Below the pieces are notes generated by a model. That model was not told the origin of the DNA and made no database searches. It worked only from the letters and a program-made list of their open reading frames with translations. Positions 15,948 through 25,391 of a DNA stretch of 64,000 nucleotides are shown piece after piece; the stretch's first letter is position 1; each line of letters begins with the position of its first letter. The translations under genes and the position numbers were made by a program. Source of the DNA: Mangrovimicrobium sp033283385 (GTDB taxonomy: Bacteria > Pseudomonadota > Gammaproteobacteria > Pseudomonadales > Halieaceae); assembly GCA_033283385.1 (NCBI GenBank), contig JAWMQQ010000002.1:1-64000 (forward strand). The letters are read 5' to 3'.

Positions 15948-18326
15948 ATGCCAGCCATTCGTCTCAATATTGCCAAGCCCCGCAGCGGTAAGAAATCCTT
16001 GTCGGTTGCGGTTACCTCGGCGCTACTCGCGGGTACCATCTCGGTGCCATCGCAGGCCCAGCAAATCGAAGAGGTGATCGTCACCGCGACCAAACGCTCG
16101 CAATCGGTGATGGACGTGCCACTGGCGATTACCGCGATTTCCGGCAACGCGATGAAAGAGGCCAACCTCGACGACGTCAAGGACCTCATCGCCTACAGCC
16201 CGGGTGTGACGGGCAACTCCAAGGACAGCTTCATCGACTACGTCAGCGTCCGCGGGATTCTCACCAACGACTTCGGCATCGGCGGCGACCCGTCCGTCGG
16301 CATGTACAAGAACAACCTCTACCAGGGCCGCAACGGTGCGGTCGTCACCAGCCTGTACGATATCGACCGCGCGGAAGTACTGCGCGGCCCGCAGGGCTTC
16401 CTGTTCGGTCGCGGCGCGATTTCCGGCGCGATGAGCATCTACACCGTGAAGCCGGACTTCGACGGCGTCCACGGCTACGCCCAGGTCGATGCCGGCGAGC
16501 GCGACCACCTCGTCGCCGAGGGCGCGATCAACCTGCCGGTGAACGACAACCTCGCCTTCCGCCTGGCCGCCTACCACGCCGAGGAAGACGGCTACTCCAA
16601 GAACCTCTACGACGGCAGGAAGTACATCTCGCCGGACAAGGACGCGGTGCGCCTGTCCGGCCTGTTCGAGTCCGGCGACCTCGTGGTCAACTTCATGGCC
16701 GAGTGGGAGAAGCGCGACCAGTCCGGCTCCATCTATATGGCGACCGGCACCGGCGAGGGCTACGACTACCTGTCCGGCATCTACGGTGACTTCGGCTTCC
16801 CGATGAAGGACAACGTGCTGGATTCGGACATGACCCTTGGCAACAAGGACAACGGCGAAATCTACAGCTACGGCGTGCAGGTCGATTACGACATGGCCTT
16901 CGCCACCTTCACGTCCATCACCGGCTACCGCGACCACACCTTCGATTACGCCGAGGACTTCGACGGCCTGCCGGTGACGATCAACAGCTACGCCCAGGAC
17001 CAGAAGGGCAAGTACTTCGAGCAGGAACTGCGCCTGGTCTCCAACGGCGACGGCCCGCTCAGCTGGTACGCCGGTGCCTCCTATTACAACGAGGACATCG
17101 AGGCGACCTTCTCCCAGGAGATGAGCGAGGACTTCTGGTGCTCCGCCTACTGGGCCTACTACGACACCACCTGTTCGGACCTGTTTGCCTACTACAAGGA
17201 CTACGCCAGCTACTATCCCGACGGCGAGTACGTGCAGTACTTCCTCGACTATTTCGGCACCTTCGACTGGCAGGGCAGCCCCACCGGACGGATGATCGAC
17301 AGCAACCGCGCCCACGGCAAATACCAGGGCTACGCGGCTTACGTCGACCTGAGCTACGCCTTCAGCGACAAGTGGGACGCCAGCCTCGGCGTTCGCTACA
17401 CCTATGACGAGAAGGACTTCAGCAACCTGGTGTTGCCGGCCAACAGCCCGGTGTTGCGCAACCGCGCTGCGCTCGGGTTCAGCACCCCGAACGGCCCGGT
17501 CAAGGACAAGGACAGCTGGGACGCCTTCACCCCACGGGTGATCGTCAACTACCACCCCACCGACGACATGCTGCTGTTCGGCAGCGTGACCTGGGGTTAC
17601 AAGTCCGGCGGCTTCAACACCTTCGGCCTGACCCCGCCGGCCGAATACGGCTTCACCGAGGCGACCTCGCCGGCCTACAAGCCCGCGTCCTTCGACCCGG
17701 AGAACTCCGTCTCCTACGAGATCGGCTACAAGGGCAGCCTCGGCGACAGCACCCGCCTGAGCGCCAACGCGTTCTACTACCAGTACGAAGACCTGCAGGC
17801 GAGCTACTACGACGGCGCGCTGTTCATCGCGGACAACGTCGGCAAGGTCGACGGCTGGGGCGTGGAGGCCACCTGGGCACAGGGCTTTGGCGAGTACGTC
17901 ACGTCGAACGTCGGCGTGGCCTGGTTCGACAGCGAGGCCAACGATGTGCAGAAGATCTGCAGCGGTCTCGATATCTGTGAAGGCCAGGCGATTCCCTGGG
18001 CGCCCGAGTGGTCCGGCTTCGCCACCCTCGATGTGCACTACCCGTTCTTCTCGGGTGAGATGTTCGGCGCCCTGGGCTACACCTTCCAGACCAAGCAGTA
18101 CGGCGGCTGGGAGCCGGACAGCCAGAAGCTCGACGGCTACAACGAGTTCCAGCTCAGCGCCGGCTGGCGCGGCGAGGTCTGGAGCTTTACCGGCTACGTC
18201 GACAACCTCACCGACGAGTACTACTACGACGGCGTTTCCAACGGCGACTCGGTCTATCCCGCCCACTACTTCGGCCCCAGCCGGCCGCGTACCGTGGGCC
18301 TGAAGATCAGGATGAGCACCGATTGA
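15948..18326 (+). CDS. TonB-dependent outer-membrane receptor
   Basis: A 792-residue receptor. A long signal region ends ISVPSQAQQIEE and is followed by the TonB box EEVIVTATKR. The plug domain contains SPGVTGNSKD, VSVRGI and AEVLRGPQGFLFGRGAISGA, and the barrel ends FGPSRPRTVGLKIRMSTD. It imports a large or scarce ligand across the outer membrane using TonB energy. The ATG at 15948 follows a GGGGGAG Shine-Dalgarno. A TPR-sulfotransferase starts 4 bp after its stop and an amidohydrolase follows that, so the three are probably one transcript. The ligand is unknown. Confidence 0.94.
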   Translation: MPAIRLNIAKPRSGKKSLSVAVTSALLAGTISVPSQAQQIEEVIVTATKRSQSVMDVPLAITAISGNAMKEANLDDVKDLIAYSPGVTGNSKDSFIDYVSVRGILTNDFGIGGDPSVGMYKNNLYQGRNGAVVTSLYDIDRAEVLRGPQGFLFGRGAISGAMSIYTVKPDFDGVHGYAQVDAGERDHLVAEGAINLPVNDNLAFRLAAYHAEEDGYSKNLYDGRKYISPDKDAVRLSGLFESGDLVVNFMAEWEKRDQSGSIYMATGTGEGYDYLSGIYGDFGFPMKDNVLDSDMTLGNKDNGEIYSYGVQVDYDMAFATFTSITGYRDHTFDYAEDFDGLPVTINSYAQDQKGKYFEQELRLVSNGDGPLSWYAGASYYNEDIEATFSQEMSEDFWCSAYWAYYDTTCSDLFAYYKDYASYYPDGEYVQYFLDYFGTFDWQGSPTGRMIDSNRAHGKYQGYAAYVDLSYAFSDKWDASLGVRYTYDEKDFSNLVLPANSPVLRNRAALGFSTPNGPVKDKDSWDAFTPRVIVNYHPTDDMLLFGSVTWGYKSGGFNTFGLTPPAEYGFTEATSPAYKPASFDPENSVSYEIGYKGSLGDSTRLSANAFYYQYEDLQASYYDGALFIADNVGKVDGWGVEATWAQGFGEYVTSNVGVAWFDSEANDVQKICSGLDICEGQAIPWAPEWSGFATLDVHYPFFSGEMFGALGYTFQTKQYGGWEPDSQKLDGYNEFQLSAGWRGEVWSFTGYVDNLTDEYYYDGVSNGDSVYPAHYFGPSRPRTVGLKIRMSTD

Positions 18327-18330
18327 CCCG

Positions 18331-19902
18331 ATGACGTCCCGCGACATGCTGGCCCGGGGCTTCCGGGCCCTGTCGCACGGCAAGCTGAACGAAGCCGCCA
18401 CCTGCTGCAAGCTGGTCCTGTCTGACAATCCCCGGATCGCCCCGGCCCACCTGCTGGTGGGCCTGATCGGCCTGGAGAGCGGCGACCGGCGCGCGGCGCT
18501 GGCGGCCTTTTCCACCGTTACCCGCCTCGAACCGAAACACGCGGCCGCCTGGGCGCACCTGGCCAAGTTGCTGGCGGAGGGCGGACAGGTCAACCGCGCG
18601 GACCTCGCGCTGCGCAACGCGGTGCAGTACGAGAACGGCGACATCCCCGAGGTGCACGACGTGATCGGCACCGCGCTGTCACTGCTGGGCGAGTACGCGG
18701 AGGCCGAGACCTGGTACGGCCGCGCCAGCAAGGCCCAGCCGGACAATCCCGCCCTGCGCATCAACCACGCGAACAACCTGATCTACCTCGGACGCAACGA
18801 GGCCGCGCGCGCGGAGCTGGATGCCGCATTGAAGCTGGGGGCCGGCAGCGCCCAGGCCCACTGGCTGCTCGCAGGACTGGAGCGCGCCACCGACCGCAGC
18901 CATATCGAACAGGTGCAGGCGCTGCTGCAAAGCCGCCGCCTGCCGCCGCGCGGCCAGGCCTTCGCCTGGTACGCCATCGGCAAGGAACTGGAGGACCTGG
19001 AGGCATGGGACGAGGCCTTCGACGCCTTCGAACACGGCGCCAGGGCCCGCCGCGCCACCCTGCAATACGACGAGAAACTGGAACAGGCGAGCTTCGCCAG
19101 CCTGCAGCAGCACTACACGCCGCAGTGGCTGGAACAGTGCGCACCGGGGCTCGAGGACGACAGCCCGGTCTTCATCGTCGGCCAGCCGCGCACCGGTACC
19201 ACCCTGGTGGAGCGCATCGTCACCGCCCACAGCGCTGTGCACTCGGCGGGCGAGTTGCAGCAGTTCGGCAACGGCGTGCGCCGGCTTTCCAACTACGACG
19301 GCGAGGCGCGCTTCAGCCCGCAGTTGTGGGAGGGCGCGCTGGGACTGGACCCGGCGGAGCTGGGGCGGGACTACCTGCTGCGCACGCGCAAACTGCGCGG
19401 GGAGCTGCCGCGCTTTGTCGACAAGCTGCCCTACAACTACCTGTTCCTGCCGCATATTCTCGCCGCCTTCCCGCAGGCGAAGATCATCCACCTGGTGCGC
19501 GACCCGCGGGACGTGTGTTTCTCGGTATACAAGCAGCTGTTCGCCGACGCCTACCCGCACTCCTACGACCTGGGCGAGATGGCGCGGCATTTCGTGCGTT
19601 ACCACCAGCTGATGGCCTGCTGGCGCGAGCGCTTCCCGGGCCGCTTCCTCGACGTGCGCTACGAGGACGTGGTCGCGGACGTCGACACCCAGGCGCGGCG
19701 CATCGTCGACTACCTGGGCCTGCCCTGGGAGGACGCCTGCCGCGACTTTTACCTGCAGGACGCGGCGGTCAGCACCGCCAGCGCCGTGCAGGTGCGCCAG
19801 CCCGCGCACACCCGCTCGGTGGCGCGCTGGCGGCGTTACGGGGCGCAGCTGGCGCCGGCCATCGATATCCTCCAGCAGGCAGGGGTGCCGTTGGATGACT
19901 GA
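18331..19902 (+). CDS. TPR-repeat sulfotransferase
   Basis: A 523-residue cytoplasmic protein. The first half (about residues 5-250) is tetratricopeptide-like, with repeats such as AWAHLAKLLAEGGQVNRADL and EYAEAETWYGRASKAQPDNP. The second half is a sulfotransferase domain: FIVGQPRTGTTLVERIV is the 5'-PAPS-binding loop, IIHLVRDPRDVCFSVYKQ the 3'-phosphate-binding region, and RYEDVVAD follows. It should move a sulfuryl group from PAPS to a protein or small acceptor. Its position 4 bp behind a TonB receptor and ahead of an amidohydrolase suggests that the acceptor or product belongs to the same uptake pathway; this is inference. Confidence 0.9.
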   Translation: MTSRDMLARGFRALSHGKLNEAATCCKLVLSDNPRIAPAHLLVGLIGLESGDRRAALAAFSTVTRLEPKHAAAWAHLAKLLAEGGQVNRADLALRNAVQYENGDIPEVHDVIGTALSLLGEYAEAETWYGRASKAQPDNPALRINHANNLIYLGRNEAARAELDAALKLGAGSAQAHWLLAGLERATDRSHIEQVQALLQSRRLPPRGQAFAWYAIGKELEDLEAWDEAFDAFEHGARARRATLQYDEKLEQASFASLQQHYTPQWLEQCAPGLEDDSPVFIVGQPRTGTTLVERIVTAHSAVHSAGELQQFGNGVRRLSNYDGEARFSPQLWEGALGLDPAELGRDYLLRTRKLRGELPRFVDKLPYNYLFLPHILAAFPQAKIIHLVRDPRDVCFSVYKQLFADAYPHSYDLGEMARHFVRYHQLMACWRERFPGRFLDVRYEDVVADVDTQARRIVDYLGLPWEDACRDFYLQDAAVSTASAVQVRQPAHTRSVARWRRYGAQLAPAIDILQQAGVPLDD

Positions 19903-19924
19903 TTTCCTTCCGGAGTAACCCAGT

Positions 19925-21649
19925 ATGAACCGCACAATTGCCCGGCCCCTGGGGGCCGCACTGGCAGTCGCAATGTCCGTCGCCGCCAGCATGAGCCACG
20001 CCGCGGCCGACGATATCTTCGTCAACGCCCGCGCCTACACGCTGGACCCGAACCAGCCCTGGGCCCAGGCGGTGGCGGTGGACGATGGCCGTATCGTTTA
20101 CGTCGGTGACAACCAGGGCGCGAAGGCGTTGGCCGACGACGCCACCCGCACTCACGACCTGGCCGGCAGGATGCTGCTGCCGGGCTTTATCGACACGCAT
20201 ATCCACCCGCTCTCCGGCGGCGCCTACATCCAGACCCTGTCGCTGGAGACTACCGGCACGGTGGAGGAATGGGTGGCCGATATCGGCCGGTACGCGAAGG
20301 AGCATCCCGGCGATGGCCTGATCTTCGGCTACGGCTTCCTCGCCACCACCTTCGGCCCCGCCGGTCCCAACCGCAAGATGATCGACGCGGTGGTCAGCGA
20401 CCGCCCGGTGCTGATCATGGACGAGGGTTTCCACGGCGCCTGGGCCAACAGCCGGGCGATGGAATTGCTCGGCATCACCCGCGACACGCCGGACCCGGCG
20501 CCGGGCTTCAGCTATTACAAGCGCGACGCCCAGGGCGAGCCCACCGGCTACCTGCTGGAGGATACCGCCGGCATGGCCATGGACGCCCTGAACGCGATTT
20601 CCCCCGAGACCATCGTCTCCGGCAGCGAGCTGGTGTTCGATACGCTCAACCGTTTCGGCGTTACCGCCCTGTTCGACGCCCACGAGATGGACATCGCCCA
20701 GTTCCTGCCCCAGGTGCTGAAGCAGATAGAGGCGGACGGCGAGATGAGCCTGCGCATCGTCGGCAGCTACAAGCCCGACGGCCCGGAGCAGGTCGCCGGC
20801 GCGGTGGCGAAAACGCAGGAATGGGCCAAGACCCTCAAGGGCGAGCGCTACCAGTACAAGGTGCTCAAATTGATGCTGGACGGCACCGTCGAGGGCCGCA
20901 CCGGCGCCATGTTCGAGGACTACCAGGGTGAGCCCGGCAACCGCGGCAACCTGGTGTTCACCCAGCAGGAGGTCAGCGACGCGCTGGTGGAGGCGGCCGC
21001 GGCCGGCGTCGACGTGCACATGCACGCCATCGGCGACCGCGCGGTGAACCAGGCGCTGAACGGGGTGGAGGCGGCGCGCAGGGCGCACCCGGACAGCCCC
21101 TCGCGCTACACCATCTGCCATATCGAGGTGATCGCCGACGCGGACCTGCAGCGCTTCGCCGACCTCGGCGTCATCGCCCAGTCCAGCCCGCTGTGGGCCT
21201 CCTACGATTACGCCGGCAAGGCCTTCGTCAGCGAGGACCAGTTCCTGCGCTACTGGCGCTACAAGAGCCTGCACGACCTCGGCGTCAAGCTGACCTGGGG
21301 CAGCGATTTCCCCGCCAGCGGCGCCGGCCTGCTGGGCATGTCGCCGGTGGTGCAGATGGAAGTGGGCATCACCCGGCAGGACCCGGGTGATCCCAACGCG
21401 CCCATCCAGCCCCGCGAGAGCGAGCGCATGGACGTGGCCTCGATGATTCGCGGCTACACACTGGATGCGGCCTACCAGCTACACATGGAAGACCAGCTGG
21501 GCTCGCTGCAGGTGGGCAAGCTGGCGGACATGGTGGTGCTGGAGAAGAACCTGTTCGAGGTACCCAGGTACGAGATACACAGCGTGCAGGTCGACTCGAC
21601 CTGGCTGGGCGGCGAGAAAGTCTATTCCCGCAGCGCGTCCGCGAACTAG
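19925..21649 (+). CDS. Exported amidohydrolase (YtcJ/amidohydrolase-3 family)
   Basis: A 574-residue metal-dependent hydrolase with a signal peptide (MSVAASMSHAAAD), so probably periplasmic. Metal and substrate motifs are FIDTHIHPLSGG, DEGFHGAWANSRAMELLG, KLMLDGTVEGRTG, DVHMHAIGDRAVNQALNG, CHIEVIADADLQ and LTWGSDFPASGA. Family members hydrolyse amides or cyclic imides; the specific substrate is unknown. It starts 22 bp after the sulfotransferase gene with a GGAGTAACC Shine-Dalgarno region. Its TAG stop overlaps the stop of the convergent LuxR gene by 4 bp. Confidence 0.9.
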   Translation: MNRTIARPLGAALAVAMSVAASMSHAAADDIFVNARAYTLDPNQPWAQAVAVDDGRIVYVGDNQGAKALADDATRTHDLAGRMLLPGFIDTHIHPLSGGAYIQTLSLETTGTVEEWVADIGRYAKEHPGDGLIFGYGFLATTFGPAGPNRKMIDAVVSDRPVLIMDEGFHGAWANSRAMELLGITRDTPDPAPGFSYYKRDAQGEPTGYLLEDTAGMAMDALNAISPETIVSGSELVFDTLNRFGVTALFDAHEMDIAQFLPQVLKQIEADGEMSLRIVGSYKPDGPEQVAGAVAKTQEWAKTLKGERYQYKVLKLMLDGTVEGRTGAMFEDYQGEPGNRGNLVFTQQEVSDALVEAAAAGVDVHMHAIGDRAVNQALNGVEAARRAHPDSPSRYTICHIEVIADADLQRFADLGVIAQSSPLWASYDYAGKAFVSEDQFLRYWRYKSLHDLGVKLTWGSDFPASGAGLLGMSPVVQMEVGITRQDPGDPNAPIQPRESERMDVASMIRGYTLDAAYQLHMEDQLGSLQVGKLADMVVLEKNLFEVPRYEIHSVQVDSTWLGGEKVYSRSASAN

Positions 21650-22500
21650 CGGGCGGTCTTGCCCACGGGCCGCGGCGGCGGCTGCAGGTACGCGATCAGC
21701 GTGTCGCCGCCGCTGTAGTCCTGGGCGCTCATCACCGAATCCAGGAACAGGTAGAACAGCTCCGCCTGGGAGGAGACCTCCAGCTTGGCGTAGGCGTGCT
21801 TGCGGTGCAGCTTGACGGTCTCCATGGAGATGGAGAGCTTGTCCGCCACGGTCTTGGTGCTGTGCCCGTGCAGCACCAGGTTGATCACCTGGGTCTCGCG
21901 TTCGGTGAGCAGGCTGGAGCCGAATGATTCCAGCGCGCTGTGCAACTGCGCGCGCAGGTTGACGCTGGAGGCGGGCGCCGCCCGGCGCTGCCAGTGCTCC
22001 TTCGCCAGCGCCTCCACCGCGGGGTAGACGTCCTCCAGCAACTCGCGCTCGCGCCGCGTGAAACTGGCGCGGGCGGCGGTCTTGCCCAGGGCCACGTTGA
22101 CGAAGCCCTCCTCGGAAATCGGGATCACGTAACCGCATTCGTCCTGGTAGCCGCAGTTGCGGTACCAGGATTTGTAGTACTCGCTCTCCTTGAATCCCTC
22201 CGGCGACAGGTCGCGCAGGCGGAACACGCCGAAGCGGTGGTCGCGGGAGCCGGCGAGGTAGTAGGGGTCCAGCAGGAAGGCGCCCTTGATGAACTTGTCC
22301 AGGGTGGAGCCGCCGGAGGCCGGGTTTACCTCGAAGTGCTCGATGACCGGCAGCTCGGTTTCCGGATAGACGATCACCGTGGCGTCGTCCACCGGCACCA
22401 GTTCGCGCAGGGTGGTGACCAGCAGCGCGGGGAATTCGTCAGTGTTGACGGCGCGGATGAGGTCGGCGAAGTGCCGGCTGAAGGTGGCGAGTTGTGACAT
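21646..22500 (-). CDS. LuxR-type transcriptional regulator
   Basis: A 284-residue regulator. The N-terminal 180 residues form a sensory region without a recognisable autoinducer or receiver signature. The C-terminal LuxR helix-turn-helix is clear: LLTERETQVINLVLHGHSTK followed by TVADKLSISMETVKLHRKHA. About 30 residues extend past the HTH, ending QPPPRPVGKTAR. It converges tightly on the amidohydrolase gene and may control the adjacent TonB-receptor run, though it is transcribed from the far side. The signal sensed is unknown. Confidence 0.88.
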   Translation of the reverse strand: MSQLATFSRHFADLIRAVNTDEFPALLVTTLRELVPVDDATVIVYPETELPVIEHFEVNPASGGSTLDKFIKGAFLLDPYYLAGSRDHRFGVFRLRDLSPEGFKESEYYKSWYRNCGYQDECGYVIPISEEGFVNVALGKTAARASFTRRERELLEDVYPAVEALAKEHWQRRAAPASSVNLRAQLHSALESFGSSLLTERETQVINLVLHGHSTKTVADKLSISMETVKLHRKHAYAKLEVSSQAELFYLFLDSVMSAQDYSGGDTLIAYLQPPPRPVGKTAR

Positions 22501-22555
22501 GTGTGGCGTGAGGTGGCTGCTAACCCCCGAATCATAGCGTGAAACCGCACCAACC

Positions 22556-22763
22556 TGTAGGAGCCTGCTACGCAGGCGATCTCCCGCTGTAGGAGCCTGC
22601 TACGCAGGCGATCTCCCGCTGTAGGAGCCTGCTACGCAGGCGATCCCCCCGTCGTAGGCGCACGCCCAGCGCGCGATATCGCCTGCGTAGCAGGCTCCTA
22701 CAGGCCTGATACCGCGCGGCAGGGGCGTTCCCACGGTTCAGTCGCGCGCACAGCGCGCTCCTA
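22556..22763. repeat. REP-like palindrome cluster (5 copies)
   Basis: Three forward copies repeat at a spacing of about 35 bp (TGTAGGAGCCTGCTACGCAG then GCGATCTCCCGC). An inverted CCTGCGTAGCAGGCTCCTAC follows, then a degenerate GCGC-type inverted copy. The copies occupy most of the 339-bp space between the LuxR and glutaryl-CoA dehydrogenase genes; nothing else is seen there apart from the promoter-proximal 75 bp. Confidence 0.88.
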
Positions 22764-22839
22764 CCCCTACAGGGAATGGGGCCCATTGCCGAATCTTGCT
22801 ACCTTGCCCCTCCCACAGACATCGACGGAGGAGCGCGCA

Positions 22840-24021
22840 ATGGCCGGCACCCGGTGGCAGAAATTCGACTGGCAGGACCCCTTCCACCTGCAGCGGCAAC
22901 TGACCGACGAACAGCGCATGGTGCAGGACACCGCGCGGCAGTACGCGCAGCACAAACTGCTGCCGCGGGTGCGCGAGGCCTTCCGGCGCGAGGAGACCGA
23001 CCCCGCGATCTTCCGCGAGATGGGCGAACTGGGCCTGCTCGGCTCCACCATCGACGGCTACGGCTGTCCCGGTGTCGACGAGGTTTCCTACGGCCTCACC
23101 GCGCGCGAAGTCGAGGCAGTGGATTCCGGCTACCGCTCGATGATGAGCGTGCAGTCCTCCCTGGTCATGTACCCCATCTACGCCTACGGCTCCGAGGCCC
23201 AGCGCGAGAAATACCTGCCCAAACTGGCGACCGGTGAGTGGATCGGCTGTTTCGGCCTCACCGAGCCGGACCACGGTTCCGATCCCGGCGGCATGGTCAC
23301 CCGCGCCCGCTCGGTGGACGGCGGCTACCGCCTCTCGGGCGCCAAGATGTGGATTACCAACAGCCCGCTGGCGGACGTCTTCGTGGTCTGGGCCAAGACC
23401 GACGACGACGTGATCCGCGGCTTCGTGCTGGAAAAAGGCATGGCGGGGCTCACCGCGCCGAAGATCGAGGGCAAGCTGGCGCTGCGCGCCTCGATCACCG
23501 GCGAGATCGTCATGGACGATGTCTTCGTGCCGGAGGAGAACCGCCTGCCGGGGGTGGAGGGCCTGAAGGGTCCCTTCGGCTGCCTGAACAAGGCGCGCTA
23601 CGGCATTGCCTGGGGCGCGCTGGGGGCGGCGCAATCCTGCTGGCACGCCGCCCGCGACTACACCATGGAGCGCAAGCAGTTCGGCCGGCCGCTGGCGGCC
23701 AACCAGCTGGTGCAGCTGAAACTGGCGGACATGCAGACGGAGATCGCCATCGGCCTGCAGGCCTGCCTGCGCGCGGGCCAGTTGATGGACGCGGGGGAGA
23801 TGGCGCCGGAACTGGTCTCGCTGATCAAACGCAACTCCTGCGGCAAGGCGCTGCAGATCGCCCGCGTCGCGCGCGACATGCTCGGCGGCAACGGGATTTC
23901 AGACGAGTACCCGGTGATGCGCCACATGTGCAACCTGGAGGTGGTCAACACCTACGAGGGCACCCACGACATCCACGCGCTGATCCTCGGGCGCACGCAA
24001 ACGGGCATTCCCGCCTTCTAG
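22840..24021 (+). CDS. gcdH: Glutaryl-CoA dehydrogenase
   Basis: A 393-residue acyl-CoA dehydrogenase of the glutaryl-CoA type, converting glutaryl-CoA to crotonyl-CoA by dehydrogenation and decarboxylation with FAD (lysine and tryptophan breakdown). Seen are the early block FDWQDPFHLQRQLTDEQRM, CFGLTEPDHGSDPGGMVTRA, KMWITNSPLADVFVVWAK, the substrate-loop region LNKARYGIAWGALGAAQSCW and the catalytic Glu in VNTYEGTHDIHALILGR. The start at 22840 is set by GGAGGAG seven bases upstream. It is monocistronic between two REP clusters. Confidence 0.94.
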   Translation: MAGTRWQKFDWQDPFHLQRQLTDEQRMVQDTARQYAQHKLLPRVREAFRREETDPAIFREMGELGLLGSTIDGYGCPGVDEVSYGLTAREVEAVDSGYRSMMSVQSSLVMYPIYAYGSEAQREKYLPKLATGEWIGCFGLTEPDHGSDPGGMVTRARSVDGGYRLSGAKMWITNSPLADVFVVWAKTDDDVIRGFVLEKGMAGLTAPKIEGKLALRASITGEIVMDDVFVPEENRLPGVEGLKGPFGCLNKARYGIAWGALGAAQSCWHAARDYTMERKQFGRPLAANQLVQLKLADMQTEIAIGLQACLRAGQLMDAGEMAPELVSLIKRNSCGKALQIARVARDMLGGNGISDEYPVMRHMCNLEVVNTYEGTHDIHALILGRTQTGIPAF

Positions 24022-24026
24022 GAACC

Positions 24027-24166
24027 GTAGGAGCCTGCTACGCAGGCGATCGCCTGTTTTAGGAGCGTGCTATGCACGCGATGATCGCCTGCGTAGCAGG
24101 CTCCTACAGGGCGATCGCCGGCTCGTGATACCGGCACCGCGATCGCCTGCGTAGCAGGCTCCTACA
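24027..24166. repeat. REP-like palindrome cluster (4 copies)
   Basis: Two forward copies (GTAGGAGCCTGCTACGCAGG and the variant TTAGGAGCGTGCTATGCACG) are followed by two inverted copies (CCTGCGTAGCAGGCTCCTAC). They lie between the convergent gcdH and ald genes. Confidence 0.88.
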
Positions 24167-24175
24167 ACAGCAGGG

Positions 24176-25294
24176 TCAGGCGGCGAGCACCTGCTCCGCG
24201 GAGCGGTATTCGCTGCCCAGTGCCTCGGCCACCGCCTGGCAGGTGATGGCGCCTTCGAACACGTTGAGTCCGTTCATCAGGTGCGGGTCGTCCAGCAGGG
24301 CCTGCTTGTAACCCTTGTCCGCCAGCGCCAGGGTGAACGGCAAGGTGGCGTTGTTCAGCGCCATGGTGGAGGTGCGGGCCACGCCGCCGGGCATGTTGGC
24401 CACGCAGTAGTGCACCACGCCTTCCTCGACAAAGGTCGGGTTTTCGTGGGTGGTCGGCCGGCTGGTCTCAAAGCAGCCGCCCTGGTCGATGGCGACATCC
24501 ACCACCACCGAGCCCGGGCGCATGGCGCGCAGCATCTCGCGGGTGACCAGCTTGGGCGCGGCGGCGCCCGGTACCAGAACGGCGCCGATGACGAGGTCCG
24601 CGCCGGTCACGTGCTTCCACAGGGATTCGCGGGTGGAGTAGATGGTGTTGAGCATGCAGCCGAACTGGAAGTCCAGCTCTTTCAGGCGCTTGAGCGAGCG
24701 GTCGAGCACGGTGACGTGCGCTTCCATGCCCATTGCCATGCGGATGGCATTGGTGCCGACAACGCCGCCGCCGATCACCACGACGCGCGCGGCCTCGACA
24801 CCGGGTACGCCGCCCAGCAGCATGCCGGAACCGCCCATGTGTTTTTCCAGCGCGTGGGCGCCGGCCTGGATGGACATGCGCCCGGCCACTTCGCTCATCG
24901 GCGAGAGCAGGGGCAGGGTGCCGTCGTCGGCGGTCACCGTCTCATAGGCGATGGCGATACAGCCGGACTTGCGCAATGCAGCTGCCTGTTCCGGGTCCGG
25001 CGCCAGGTGCAGGTAGGTGAACAGGATCTGTCCGGGGCGCAGCATGGCGCACTCCTGCGGCTGCGGCTCCTTGACCTTGACGATCATGTCGGCGCGCTGG
25101 AACACTTCCAAAGCGGTTTCGGCGATATGCGCACCAGCCTCGCGGTACATTTTATCGCTCAGGCCGACGCCGGCGCCGGCGCCGGTTTCCACCAGCACCT
25201 GGTGGCCGTGGTGGACCAGTTCGGCGACGGACGCGGTGGTCAGGCCGACACGGAATTCCATGTTCTTGATTTCTCTCGGTACGCCGACAAGCAC
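24176..25294 (-). CDS. ald: Alanine dehydrogenase
   Basis: A 372-residue enzyme of full family length that interconverts alanine and pyruvate plus ammonia with NAD. The N-terminus MLVGVPREIKNMEFRVGLTT is diagnostic. The substrate region includes MIVKVKEPQPQE, and the NAD fold begins VVVIGGGVVGTNAIRMAMGM, with AVLVPGAAAPKLVTREM and DVAIDQGGCFETSRPTTH further on. It is cytoplasmic and hexameric in characterised relatives. It stands alone between a REP cluster and the M48 peptidase gene on the same strand (97 bp away). Confidence 0.97.
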   Translation of the reverse strand: MLVGVPREIKNMEFRVGLTTASVAELVHHGHQVLVETGAGAGVGLSDKMYREAGAHIAETALEVFQRADMIVKVKEPQPQECAMLRPGQILFTYLHLAPDPEQAAALRKSGCIAIAYETVTADDGTLPLLSPMSEVAGRMSIQAGAHALEKHMGGSGMLLGGVPGVEAARVVVIGGGVVGTNAIRMAMGMEAHVTVLDRSLKRLKELDFQFGCMLNTIYSTRESLWKHVTGADLVIGAVLVPGAAAPKLVTREMLRAMRPGSVVVDVAIDQGGCFETSRPTTHENPTFVEEGVVHYCVANMPGGVARTSTMALNNATLPFTLALADKGYKQALLDDPHLMNGLNVFEGAITCQAVAEALGSEYRSAEQVLAA

Positions 25295-25391
25295 GGGTTT
25301 TCCTCCAGATGCATAGATACGCTGAATGACGCGTATCTTACGCGTCCGGTGCGGGCATACGATTCCACCAAAGGGGTAGGCGTTGCGCGGC

